Shown here one piece after another: positions 10,064 through 22,500 of a stretch of 64,000 bases of DNA. Numbering within the stretch: the first letter of the stretch is position 1; every line of letters begins with the position of its first letter. The stretch is from Mesostigma viride (lineage: Eukaryota; Streptophyta; Mesostigmatophyceae; Mesostigmatales; Mesostigmataceae), in contig RPFO01000138.1 of the NCBI GenBank assembly GCA_009746045.1, forward strand, positions 62,001 through 126,000. The letters are read 5' to 3'. Below the pieces are notes generated by a model. It saw only the letters and a program-made list of their open reading frames with translations, did not search any database and had not been told where the DNA came from. The position numbers and the translations under genes are program-made.

Positions 10064-12035
10064 TGAATTGAATTGAATTGTAACATAACTCCGTTGGGAG
10101 TATATGTAGCACATAGCCCTTGAGAGGGGGCATATGGCCTATCATACATCCTAAGCTACTTCCTGCAAGGGTGGGGATGTAAAGGACCCTTGCTCTAGGT
10201 GCACCAGGGCACTTGCATCCCCATGATCTTCAAGCTATGCCCAGCGAAGGGGGAGCCTGTCATGGGGGGGAAGATCAGCATAGCTATACAAAAAGGCTAG
10301 GGCATGGCGTCTCAGCAGAGAGTTACTCCCTGCATGGGCACAACATAGCTAAATAAAGCTAGGCATCATCTGGAGTGTGGCACATCATAGGCACACATGT
10401 ACATGATTAAATAAAGCGTGTGGCTTAGCGAGGATAGTGCCTCTAGGAGGCGTACATGTACATGGCCACGGTCTATCTATTCTACACTACTACTGCTGTA
10501 TTCCCCTAAGCTGGGGCGTCTGGAGTCGTTGGGGCCGCGGGGGTCGCCTGCCAGGGCTTGTGGCCGACGTAGATGGCCGCCCCCTTCCAGTACACCGGCT
10601 GCCCCGCCTTGGTCTGCCGGAGCTGGAGGTAGATGGGCCATAGCTCCCGTCGCCGTTGTTGCTGCGCCAGGGTCAAGTCGTCGTCAAGGGTGAAGAGAGT
10701 CTTCTCGAGCCGCTTGCGGCGTCGGAGAAAAGAAATCTTGTCCGCCGGGGTCTTAAAGGTGAGAAGGAGCGGGGGCGGCCCTGCCTTACCCCGCGCGCGG
10801 GGAAGGCGGTGGGCGACCAGGTCGATCTCACCAGTAAGGCCCATGCGACTAAGAATTTCTCTCTCAAACGCACGTGCAAGCTTCTCGGAATTCTCACCTT
10901 CCTCCATGTCGAGGTTCTTGACAATGACGTTAAGGCTGCGCTTGGCAAGCTCGGCCTCCTCGCGGAGGTCAAGCGTCTGCCGCTGGAGCTGGGCTGCGAC
11001 GGCGGAGGTGGTGGAGGTGGTGTGCTGCTTAAGCATGTCCGCCCAGGTCGTGATGGGAGGAGCATCGCCGGCCAGGCCAGCAGAGGCTGGCTTGGCGGCA
11101 ATGTCCTTCACCGCCTGGGCGGTGAGGCCCGCGGTGTTCTGCAGGACCTCGATAGCGATGGCATTATCCTTAAGACGTTGGTCAATGTCGCGGAGCTGGG
11201 CGGTGATGGAGTCGGTGGAGGCGGAGGGGGGGGGGTGGAGGCGAGGAGGGTGGCGGTGGCGGTGGGGATGGTGGGGAGCTCAGCAGCCAGCGTGCGACCC
11301 ACAGCTGCCACATCTGCAGCTAGGGGCGTCACGTGCTGTGAGATGGTTTCTTGGAGGTGGAGGAGGAAGGTGGATTCGGTCAAGGGGGAGGGGGTCCAGA
11401 GGTCCGTGACAGAGCGGTCAAGGATGGAAAAGAGGGCGGCGAGCTGAAGACGGGGGCGAGACCAGCGGGCCAGGTTCTCAGGTCGGTGAGTAAACCGGCC
11501 GTCAGGTCCAGGGCGGAGGCGGTAATGGCTGTGAAGGCGCTGGCACAGGTCGAAAATGGAGGCGTATGACCCATAAAACACGAGCTCCAGTATCTTGATG
11601 GGTGGCATGTCGAAAAAGCCGGGTCTGGCACCGTCGAAGGTGGAAAATAACCCGTCAACGTCAAAGTCGCGTTCAGACCAGCTTGGTTCGGTTGGGCGGC
11701 TGCGTTTTGGCTCGGGCGAGGCTGAGGGCGAGGCAGGAAGCCCGGGAGGGTGCTGGGCGACAACCAGTGCGCGACTAGGGTCACCACCGCCTTCCGGCCC
11801 TGATGGCGAAGCTGCAGCCGGAGCTGCAGACGTATTTTCATTGCCGAGCGCAGCCGTCAGGCTGCGTTGCGTCGATGGGCGTTTGCTCATCGTATATTGC
11901 GTAATAGCGTCGGAAAATTATATCAGCATGTGCGTCGTAGAAAGACGCGTCGATTGTGATATTCACGGCTAAATTCGGTGCTCAAACGTGAAAGTTATGA
12001 GCTCCGCCGTCAGCCATGGCTACCTCGTGGCTCGA
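10064..12035 (-). mobile_element. ORF1-only retroelement, copy 1
   Basis: It runs from a 5' end with the shared leader (minus strand: ccatggctgacggcggagctc at about 12000) to a 3' UTR ending in the stem-loop ACTCCCAACGGAGT and an ATTCA-type pentanucleotide tail at 10064-10080. It encodes an ORF1-like protein but no endonuclease or RT. It is almost identical to the copy at 61507-63490, including the same frame break, and faces copy 2 head to head. Confidence 0.85.
10506..11890 (-). pseudogene. LINE ORF1-like protein, frameshifted
   Basis: Starts MSKRPSTQRSLTAALGNEN at 11890 and matches the intact 476-residue protein of copy 2. The frame breaks near 11230, in a G/C-rich run (nine or more G on the plus strand), and the C-terminal 200 residues continue in another frame to 10506. 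The C-terminal half has the RNA-binding pattern of L1-type ORF1 proteins (RSLNVIVKNL, HRLPRARGK, PLLLTFKTPADK, LDDDLTLAQQQRRRELWP). ORF1 proteins coat LINE RNA. Confidence 0.75.
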
Positions 12036-12387
12036 GTGGGATGGGCTGGACATACATGTTGTTATTGACGTCTTGACGGATATTGACGTCTTGGGGTGAC
12101 TTCCACTATATCTTCTTTGGGGAATTCAGAGATCCCGGTCCCCCAACATGGACATGAGACTAATTAAAATCAATTAAGGGGAGGTGGCACCCCAAAACCC
12201 AAAAAATCTGACATATGCTAATATCACTTGAAATTCATTTGCACAATGCTGAATTATGATTGGGGGCACTAAATAACATCTCTAGTGAGTTGTCCATGCA
12301 CTTGTTGGGGGTACTACCCCCATATATACGCCAATAATGCGCTATAAATAGCAAAAGACGCTAATTAGGGCTGAGTATGCCCCAGCC
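12036..12387. other. spacer between head-to-head retroelements, no gene
   Basis: AT-rich 350-bp spacer between the 5' ends of ORF1-only copies 1 and 2. No coding or structural feature seen. Confidence 0.6.
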
Positions 12388-14390
12388 CGAGAGCTACGAG
12401 CCACGAGGTTGCCATGGCTGTCGGAGCTCATAACTTTCACGTTTGAGCACCGAATTCAGCTGTGAATATCACAATCGCTTCGTCTTTCTTAGACGCACAT
12501 GCTGATATAATTTTCCGAAGCTATAACGCACTATACGATGAGCAAACGCCTCTCGACGCAACGCAGCCTGGCGGCTGCGCTCAGCAATGAAAATACGTCT
12601 GCAGCCCCGGCTGCAGCTTCGCCAACCGGCCCAGAAGGCAGCGGCGCCACTAGCCAAGCTCTAGTGGTCGCCCAGCCCCCTGCTGAGCCCGCCTCGCCCG
12701 CAGCGTCGCCTGAACCCAAGCGCAGTCGCTCTGCCGAGCCGAGTTGGACAGAGCTCGACTTTGTCGCCGAAGCCAGCCAGCCCGGCTTCCTTGACACGCT
12801 TAACCCGGAACGCATCCTGGTCTGCGTGTTTTATGGAACGCACGCCTCGCTTCTTGCACTATGCAAGCAGCTCTTCAACCAAGGTCGCCTCTTTGACCCT
12901 CGCTGGGTTCGTCTCGCCTCTTTCGACATCATTCCCAGCCTCCACCGCCCCTTCCTCCAGCAATTCGCTCTCTTTTCCCTCCTTGGACGCTCCATCGGGG
13001 AGCTTTGGCCCCCCAAGCCTCTCACCACCACCTTAACCGAATCCTCCCTCCGCTCACTCCTTAAGGAGGTCCTCGAGGAGCACGTGGACCCCATTGCTGC
13101 AGATGTGGCGGCCATCGGCGGCACGCTGACTGCCGAGCTTCCCCTCCTTTCCACCGCCACCTCCACCATCTCCACCGCCACCTCCACCCTCCTCGCCTCC
13201 TCCACCGCCACCACCTCCACCTCCGACGCCATCACCGCCCAGCTCCGTGACATCGACCAGCGTCTTAAGGACAACGCCATCGCTATCGAGGTTCTGCAGA
13301 ACACGGCAGGCCTCACCGCCCAGGCGGTGAAGGACATTGCCGCCAAGCCAGCCCCGGCTGGCCTGGCCGGCGATGCTCCTCCCATCACCACCTGGGCGGA
13401 CATGCTTAAGCAACATACCACCTCCACCACCTCCGCCGTCGCAGCCCAGCTCCAACGGCAGACGCTTGACCTCCGCGAGGAGGCCGAGCTCGCCCAGCGC
13501 AGCCTCAACGTCATTGTCAAGAACTTCACCATGGAGGAAGGTGAGACTTCCGAGAAGCTTTTGCGTGCGTTTGAGCGAGAAATCCTTGGTCGCATGGGCC
13601 TTATCGGTGAGATCGCGCTGGCCGCCCACCGCCTTCCCCGCGCACGGGGTAAGGCAGGGCCGCCCCCGCTCCTTCTCACCTTTAAGACCCCGGCGGACAA
13701 GATTTCTTTTCTCAGACGCCGCAAGCGGCTCGAGAAGACTCTCTTCACCCTTGATGACGACCTGACCCTGGCGCAGCAACAACGGCGACGGGAGCTATGG
13801 CCGACCTACCTCCAGCTCCGGCAGACCAAGGCGGGCCAGCCGGTGTACTGGAAGGGGGCGGCCATCTACGTCGGCCACAAGCCCTGGCAGGCGACCCCCC
13901 CCCCCCGCGGCCCCAGCGACTCCAGACGCCCCAGCTTAGGGGAATACAGCAGTAGTAGTGCAGAATAGATAGACCGTGGCCATGTACATGTACGCCTCCT
14001 AGAGGCACTATCCTAGCTAAGCCACGCGCTTTCCTTAATCATGTACATGTGTGCCTATGATGAGCCACACCCCAGATGATGCCTAGCTTTATTTAGTTAT
14101 GTTGTGCCCATGCAGGGAGTAACTCTCTGCTGAGACGCCATGCCCTAGCTTCTTTGTATAGCTATGCTGCTCTTCCCCCCCATGACAGGCTCCCCCTTCG
14201 CTGGGCATAGCTTGAAGATCATGGGGATGCAAGTGCCCTGGTGCACCTAGAGCAAGGGTCCTTTACATCCCCACCCTTGCAGGAAGTAGCTTAGGATGTA
14301 TGATAGGCCATATGCCCCCCTCTCAAGGGCTGTGTGCTACATATACTCCCAACGGAGTTATGTTACAATTCAATTCAATTCAATTCAATG
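12388..14390 (+). mobile_element. ORF1-only retroelement, copy 2 (intact reading frame)
   Basis: The leader (cgagccacgagg...ccatggct) carries a small hairpin (CGTCTTTCTTAGACG) and is followed by one ORF. The 400-bp 3' UTR ends with the terminal stem-loop around CTCCCAACGGAG and an ATTCA-repeat tail at about 14366-14390. No endonuclease or RT follows, so the element must be non-autonomous. Confidence 0.85.
12538..13968 (+). CDS. LINE ORF1-like RNA-binding protein (intact, 476 aa)
   Basis: The ATG at 12538 lies in a start context shared by all family copies (acgATGAGCAAACG). Residues 1-75 are low-complexity Ala/Ser/Pro. About 80-190 form a family-specific region (LVCVFYGTHASLLALCKQL). About 190-260 hold a helical Thr/Ser/Ala region ending DIDQRLKDNAIAIEVLQNTA, a likely coiled coil. 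From about 330 comes an L1-ORF1-like fold: RSLNVIVKNFTMEEGE, AAHRLPRARGKAGPPPLLL, FKTPADKISFLRRRKRLEKT, LDDDLTLAQQQRRRELWP. In L1-type LINEs this order (coiled coil, RRM, C-terminal domain) makes a trimeric RNA chaperone. The best preserved of six copies here. Confidence 0.8.
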   Translation: MSKRLSTQRSLAAALSNENTSAAPAAASPTGPEGSGATSQALVVAQPPAEPASPAASPEPKRSRSAEPSWTELDFVAEASQPGFLDTLNPERILVCVFYGTHASLLALCKQLFNQGRLFDPRWVRLASFDIIPSLHRPFLQQFALFSLLGRSIGELWPPKPLTTTLTESSLRSLLKEVLEEHVDPIAADVAAIGGTLTAELPLLSTATSTISTATSTLLASSTATTSTSDAITAQLRDIDQRLKDNAIAIEVLQNTAGLTAQAVKDIAAKPAPAGLAGDAPPITTWADMLKQHTTSTTSAVAAQLQRQTLDLREEAELAQRSLNVIVKNFTMEEGETSEKLLRAFEREILGRMGLIGEIALAAHRLPRARGKAGPPPLLLTFKTPADKISFLRRRKRLEKTLFTLDDDLTLAQQQRRRELWPTYLQLRQTKAGQPVYWKGAAIYVGHKPWQATPPPRGPSDSRRPSLGEYSSSSAE

Positions 14391-15080
14391 CCCCAGCCAA
14401 TGCACTTATTTGTTGGCTACCAAAAATCAAGGTCATATAGTTCCCTGAGTTTGTAGCTTGCTGAGCTATTTACATCATGGAAATGGCAAAACCTTGAACA
14501 GTTATTAATTTTCCCGCAAAACAGGTCATTTTTTACCGGACATTGGGAATATACATATCATAAACACTTCCGATAAGGCCACAAAATCAACAAAAATTCC
14601 GGCTAACAGGGGGACAGCAGTGTTCCAAGTCCCAGGTCATTCCGACAAGGCTAGCTCAAGTTATTGCGTCAGACGTGTTTTAAAAAAAATGCCCGCTAAA
14701 ACAGAAAATGTCACTATATCAGCCCTTGTAAGCATCCTGCACAAGGCAGGCAGGGCAAAACCAATCCCCCTTGGGCTCCTTAGTCAACGGGGGGTCAGCG
14801 CAGCACCCATGCAGTCCTCCCTTGCACCCGAATGTGCTGCACAGCAGGAAAGGGACACCGTCAATTTCATCCGGGGAAGCACATGCAAGGCAAGGAATAT
14901 TATCAACATCATTCTCATCATCACTACTACCTTCCCCATCGTCCCCCTGCCCCTCCCTTTGCATCACGTCGTGGCAGCCACCCTTAACACAGGTCATTCC
15001 GACAAGTCTTGCTCAAGTAATAAGGTTATGCGTGCTAAAACCTGAACATAAGCTTAAGGGGGGTTTCTTTGTATATGGCC
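14391..15080. other. flank of the PHD reading frame with a direct repeat
   Basis: A sequence like aggtcattccgacaag.ct.gctcaag occurs at 14636-14662 and again at 14994-15020, bracketing the PHD frame. Nothing else recognisable in this AT-rich stretch. Confidence 0.45.
14719..14997 (-). pseudogene. PHD-finger reading frame, possibly one exon of a transposon gene
   Basis: A 92-codon frame (start MTCVKGGCHD) with an acidic segment (GSSDDENDVDN) followed by a full C4HC3 PHD finger: CLAC, then CSTFGC, then H and C of LHGCC, then CPAC before LVQDAYKG and a TGA. PHD fingers read histone H3 tails. The frame is short, lacks other domains, lies inside the CACTA-like element and is bracketed by a direct repeat. 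It may be an exon or remnant of the element's own gene, or captured host sequence; there is no evidence that it is expressed alone. Confidence 0.55.
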
Positions 15081-15091
15081 ACTTAGGCATG

Positions 15092-15762
15092 TGTAGTACT
15101 CCTACACACAGATCTCGAGTGATTTATCTAGTACCAAATCCGAAAGGCTTGCATCACTCCCCGGACAGGAGAACTTTTGCGGATGACTGTAGGTGTAAGT
15201 TGGCGATGCCATGGTAACCGGAGACGTCCGTCCTATAGTCAGCAAAATTGGTGCGAGAGGTCCCCAGTTCGATTCCGGTCGGATTCATTTGCAGATCGCG
15301 TTTTCCGCGTTTTCCGCGGCCCGGCACTGAACGCAAAGGTTTTCACCTTTGCGGAGTGTCTGATCAGAATATACGCTTGGCTGATTTCGATAGTACCGGC
15401 TACGCCCCCTTCTAAAGAAGGATTCAGCCGTGTTCAGCCCGTCTCACGGTGCGAGACTGAACAAGTCTCGCGTGCAGACACGTGTGTAGTACTCCTACAC
15501 ACAGATCTCGAGTGATTTATCTAGTACCAAATCCGAAAGGCTTGCATCACTCCCCGGACAGGAGAACTTTTGCGGATGACTGTAGGTGTAAGTTGGCGAT
15601 GCCATGGTAACCGGAGACGTCCGTCCTATAGTCAGCAAAATTGGTGCGAGAGGTCCCCAGTTCGATTCCGGTCGGATTCATTTGCAGATCGCGTTTTCCG
15701 CGTTTTCCGCGGCCCGGCACTGAACGCAAAGGTTTTCACCTTTGCGGAGTGTCTGATCAGAA
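15092..15762 (+). mobile_element. tRNA-Pro-related dimeric SINE
   Basis: Two near-identical 278-bp monomers (15092-15369 and 15485-15762) are joined by a 115-bp linker. The whole is flanked by an 11-bp direct repeat, ACTTAGGCATG (15081-15091 and 15763-15773). Each monomer holds TTGGTGCGAGAGGTCCC followed by AGTTCGATTCC, the anticodon-to-T-arm half of a eukaryotic tRNA-Pro including a B-box-like motif. Monomers open with a hairpin (GTAGTACTCCTAC) and end with a stem-loop (GCAAAGGTTTTCACCTTTGC). A 5'-truncated copy of the monomer 3' end lies at 60080-60143. A TRIM-type small LTR element is the alternative, but LTR elements give 4-6 bp duplications. Confidence 0.7.
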
Positions 15763-15773
15763 ACTTAGGCATG

Positions 15774-18055
15774 CTGTTTTCCATCCAAAAAGCCAGAAAG
15801 CATGCCCCACTCGATCACAAAACATAAGCAAACGGCTAGGCACCACATCTTCCCTCATCTGCCCTCGGCATGGCCAACCTTGCCAGCGCAAGCATAGCAA
15901 CACGATCGCTAGGCATACATGCCAAGAGAGCATACACTATACTCTACCCAAGGTTACCTTGTAAACTTCATGCTAAGAACTCAGCAAATCTATGATCAAA
16001 AGCACATATAATTAACTCTAGCACACTGATGACGACACATGCTCAAGGTTGGGGGTCACTGTGGCACGCACTGATGGGTTTCCTAGACGACCACTCACTA
16101 CCTGACAAGGCGCTAAGGACCACTCAGAAAGCAAGTAAACACAATCACACTTTACATGCCATCAACATGGATCAAATCCATGCTGAATATGTTGTGAAGT
16201 ACAAAGGGGTGGCCACGCACCTCATACTCCTTCACCGTCCCTCGAGCATGGCCAGACTTATAAGTACGTGAATAGCAATAATGATGATGGCACTCACATG
16301 CATTACCAGCATTTTCTATGTTTCTCCCACGTTAGATTGTAAGGGTTATGCCAACCAAGCTTACCAACACAGCAACAACTCCTTAACTGCACTACCCGAC
16401 ATGGGCAACAAACTGGAACTATGGAGGGCAAGGAACCAAGGAGATCATGGCATACAAAGCTTGTATGCAGTCAACCATGTTAACCATGGTTGGCTCAGCA
16501 ACATTGCTGTCTTGTCACATCATCATAACAAGGAAAGCTCAAATAAACCAATGATGGCAGCTATCTACATGCAGTCACACGAATGCAATATCTCCAACAT
16601 GATGGTCGATTTCAAAAATTCCTTCCCTGCACGATAAAATGCAAAGAAACCAGTGGCGGCCGTTCAGCTTCTGACCGCTGTGATGCCGCTGCGAGGAAAG
16701 GGTGCGTCACTATCACACAACAAGAAGCGTCCATACGCACAACATCCTTGCCAGAACACGTGCTATGAAATCCCTTACGCCTTCCCTAGGATCTATCGGC
16801 TGAGACTAAAGCGGATTTGATCAAGACATCAACGAAAACAAGCTAAAGCTGCCAGGTATTCGTCAACACGACGGCACGCAACGGAGAGTTAACTGGCGGA
16901 AACTGACCAAAACGAACGCAAAAAACTTCGAACGATGAGCTCTTCGAAGAAAGAACTGATAGTAGATAACAGTCGCCACAAATCTATACCTTGCCCTCGT
17001 AGATCCCTCGCCCAGGCGCGCAACAACGGCCGTTCTTCCATGGAAGGTTCCGACATGCACTGCGCAGGCCTGAAAAAATACTTACAGAGAATGGCCGAAA
17101 ATGTAGCAAAAAGCACCCGTTCGGTTTAGAATTCGATGCTACCGATATGAATGCATCCTTCACGGTCAAAAAGACCCCCAAAACTGAGAATTTACTGCCG
17201 CAATCACGAATTCTATTTTATTCCGCGCGACCAAAAAATGCAGATTACCCCCCATGCCGATGGCAGTAAAAGAAAGCAGCGATATTGTAAACCAGCCACT
17301 TGCCGCCGCAATCCAACATCATTAAATCATCGTCTTCAACATCCAATCATTTTTTTTGCATTTCTCTAGCCCTACATTGCTAGTTTCGCCTAAACGCAGT
17401 CGCCATGGCCACTTCCGCAAGTGGTGCGCGCACGGAGCACCCACTTTTCACGGTACGGCCGGTGCCGCGAATTTTTTCGCGCGGAAAATATTCGGCGCGC
17501 CACGTCCCCTTAATCAATGTCATGAATAGAGCGCGTTCATGACGTTCAGTCATGAACAGAGCCCTAACCTTAAACACATAAGAAAACAATTATGGCGGGC
17601 CATGTGACTTGGAATGTAAGAAGCTTAGCCCCCAAACATATTGTTGTCTCACGTAATGAATCACTTGCTGATCAACAAATCGATGGTTATCTCATAGGCA
17701 CAATGTACCTCTGACCATCATTGCTGGCCCATGCATGCATGCACCAATGGCAGCCTACATGACACATACATCGCTTATTTGCCATGTAAAAAATGCGACA
17801 AAGTGTCCATATAGGTACTCATAGATTAGCACAAATTCCTTAGCACGATGTGGACAACTTTACTTAACGGTGAAAGCCTGTCTCGCCCTTATTGCCTTGA
17901 GGGTTCCCGGCGATAGGTCCTGTCTGTTGGTCGACATTTTTCTTTTGCAGCTGGCCATCGTCGGTAGGTATGAATGATCTCGATGCTAGCAATTACGATG
18001 ATGATACCCGAGGTAGTCTATACCTGGGATCGAGAGCTTCTTCTTGTATGGCAAT
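15774..18055. other. unassigned interior of the CACTA-like element
   Basis: No recognisable gene. Short open frames exist on both strands (for example 16281-16637 plus and 16889-17116 minus) without known motifs. The stretch at 17380-17530 is rich in GCGC words and resembles a promoter region, but no gene start could be tied to it. Confidence 0.4.
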
Positions 18056-18595
18056 GCCGGCAGGGCGATGACGGTGACGGCCGTCACCGTCATCGCTCTC
18101 GACGGGCGTGATGAAAAGTACCTGGTTGATAGGCGGCAGCTATTCACAATATAGGCCGTTTTTTATTACTCCGAATAAAGAGTTAAGAGGTTGGCCCTCG
18201 GCAGGGCGATGACGGGGCGCTGACGGGGCGATGACGGGGCGATGACGGGGCGTTCACGCGCGTGATTAATAGAACCTGTTTGATAGGCAGCGGCTATTGG
18301 TAATATACTTTGTTGATTAAGAGAAGAGTTTAGATGTTGGCCCGTCGAGGGCGATGACGGTGACGAGCGTCACCGTCATCGCCCTCGACGGGCGTGATGA
18401 AAAGCCCATGTTTTATATGCGGTAGCTATTGGTAGTCCGTAGTATATAGGTCGTTGACTATCACTCCGAATAAAGAGTTAACAGGTTAAGGCCCTCGGCC
18501 GGGCGATGACGGGGCGATGACGGGGCGTTGACGCTCGTGATGAATAGGACCTGTTTGATAGGCGGCGGCTATTGCTAATATATAGGTCGGATATT
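18056..18595. repeat. array of about four 145-bp units with perfect palindromes
   Basis: Units share GGGCGATGACGG, then a GTGATGAA(T/A)A.. segment, TTGATAGGC.GC.GCTATT and CTCCGAATAAAGAGTTAA. Units 1 and 3 carry palindromes: 32 bases around 18064-18095 and two 24-base arms with a 4-base loop (GAGC) around 18342-18393. Units 2 and 4 instead carry short tandem GATGACGGGGC repeats. Confidence 0.8.
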
Positions 18596-18995
18596 TGTGT
18601 ACCACCCCCCTCCTTCCCGCGGCAGGTACGCAGCGACCCGCTGTTGTCCTGGCTGCAATTGTGTATCACTTGTACGGTATTTGTGTATCACTTGTACGGT
18701 ATTTGTGTATCACTTGTCCTCCTTCCCACGGCAGGTACGCAGCGACCCGCTGTTGTCCTGGCTGCAATTGTGTATCACTTGTACGGTATTTGTGTATCAC
18801 TTGTACGGTATTTGTGTATCACTTGTCCTCCTTCCCACGGCAGGTACGCAGCGACCCGCTGTTGTCCTGGCTGCAATTGTGTATCACTTGTACGGTATTT
18901 GTGTACCACCCCCCTCCTTCCCACGGCAGGTACGCAGCGCCCGGCTGTTGTCCTGGCTGCAGTTGTGTACCACCTGTACGGTATTTGTGTACCAC
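18596..18995 (+). repeat. compound tandem repeat, 21-bp units within 85-110-bp units
   Basis: TTGTGTATCACTTGTACGGTA recurs one to three times in each of about four larger units that also contain CCACGGCAGGTACGCAGCG and CTGTTGTCCTGGCTGCA. Long open frames across it in several frames (for example 18597-19436) are periodic translations of the repeat, not genes. Confidence 0.9.
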
Positions 18996-20915
<1,920 letters not shown>

Positions 20916-21300
20916 ATGCAGCTTGCAAACGGCAAGGGCAAGCACCCGGGTAAGAGCAAAGGCAACCGCACGAGCAAAGGAAAGGGAAACTGGAAGAGCA
21001 AGCACAAGGCCAAGGAAAGGACAAAGGCACTTGTGCTTGCCAAAAGGGCAGGCTCAAGGGAAATGACAAGGGCAAGGGCAGGGGCAGGCACAAGGGAAGC
21101 GGATAAGGGCAAGGGCAGGCGCAAGGGAAAGAGATTAGGACAAGTCAAGCACGAGGGAACGGACAAGGGCAAGGGCAGGCACAAGGGAAAAGATGAAGAC
21201 AAGGGCAGGCACTAGGGAAAGGATGAGGGCAACGGCAAACACTGGGGATCAAAGGATAGGGGCAAGGGCAGATGCTAGGGTAACAGTTAGGGCAAAGGCA
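20916..21300 (+). repeat. degenerate purine-rich minisatellite (Lys/Gly coding in one frame)
   Basis: Irregular repeats of GGCAAGGGCAGGCACAAGGGAAA. One frame (20916-21215) reads as a Lys/Gly/Arg-rich 99-residue chain, more likely a repeat translation than a gene. Confidence 0.7.
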
Positions 21301-21561
21301 GGCACAAGAGAAGAATAAGGGGCCGTGAAGTATAAGTGGAAATGCGGGTGGCGACATGGGGTTCGATCGGGCCTGCTGATGCAAATGCAGATTTCAACTG
21401 CAGTGACAAACACAAGCGTAGACATAGGCAACGACAAATTCCTTGCATGTGTGCCTTGCTCTTCACCGGCTGGCTCGTTTGCTAGTTGTCTAACAGTTTC
21501 TACCGATAAACATCACTTGCCATTGTAAGGTCTGCCTTGCTGCCGTGCTAGTGGGTAGCTG

Positions 21562-21782
21562 GGTGATCGTGCTTGTTCCTTGTCAAGGGAGGGATGCATG
21601 TGGAGTAGGTGGGTGGGTGTGCTTGTTCCTTGCCAAGGAAGGGATGCACAAAGGTTAGATAGGTGCACGTGCTTGTTTCTTGTCAAGGGAGGGACGCACA
21701 AAGGGTAGGTGGGGGCACATGGTTGTGCCTCGTCAAGGGCGGGATGCACGAAGGGTAGGTGGGGGCATGTGGTTGGTCCTTG
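21562..21782 (+). repeat. about 50-bp minisatellite, four to five copies
   Basis: Units of the form TGCTTGTTCCTTGTCAAGGG..GGGATGCACAAAGGGTAGGTGGG start near 21567, 21617, 21668, 21719 and 21769. Confidence 0.88.
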
Positions 21783-21938
21783 TCTTTTCACCGCCCAAGC
21801 GATGGCGATGTAGCATGCATTATACATTTATTCGTGCATTAAAAATCACTTTCCTTACAAGCGGCCTTAGCCGACTCCATCTGCCGTTGCCATTTCTCCG
21901 TATTGCATTGTCCGGACACGGTTTTTGTGTCGCAGGTC

Positions 21939-22173
21939 TTCCCCCGTAAAGGCACAAGCTGCCTGCGCGCGGAATTATGTGCAGACACCTCGGTTTCCAA
22001 CACGACGGCTTCCCGCACATATCGAGCTCTGGATGTACAACATCTTCCCCCGGCGCACTTGCTCCCGGATGGAGCTTCTGTGCGGTGCCGACATCCCCGG
22101 AGCTGTCCTAAGCACCGCATGGAAACAGTATTTCAAGCCACGAAGAGAAGCCACGAATTTGATATTGACTTGA
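21939..22173 (+). other. candidate terminal exon of a CACTA-element gene
   Basis: After an acceptor-like GTGTCGCAG, a frame reads to a TGA at 22173 with ordinary protein composition (AHIELWMYNIFPRRTC, CGADIPGAVLSTAWKQYFKP). It lies 640 bp from the transposon's right end, where a last exon would be expected. No family recognised, and a second frame is open in the same region to 22211. Confidence 0.3.
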
Positions 22174-22500
22174 TATTGTCGTCAGAAGACTTGATATGCT
22201 ATTTTCTGTGAAGGCGTTGGATTTTTGTGCATGACATGTAATCCTGCATTTAATAATGAAATTTTTTATGAAATAGGAACTCGTCTTGCATGAGCCTTGC
22301 TGCAAATGCCATTCATTTTTTTCCCCCGGGTAAATGGGTGTTAGGGGTTAGGTTGACCGAAATGATAAGTGAAATCAAAGTGAAATTCTGATAAGTGACA
22401 TGCGTACTGCAATTCAGAACGACATAGCGACATGATTGTAGTACCGGTAGTGTACGCGAGAAGCATACGACGTCGTAACCTACGGGACCGAGTACCGGGA

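Noticed and set aside
10633-11447. Plus-strand frames of about 260 codons opposite ORF1 (also 62077-62891)
   Set aside because: Antisense to the ORF1 gene, GC-driven open frames with no domain; recur only because the element recurs.
15092-15762. TRIM or hammerhead-ribozyme retrozyme
   Set aside because: Direct repeats fit, but the 11-bp target duplication, non TG..CA ends and the separate truncated copy with a 15-bp duplication favour a SINE; no complete hammerhead core (CTGATGA with GAAA) was found.
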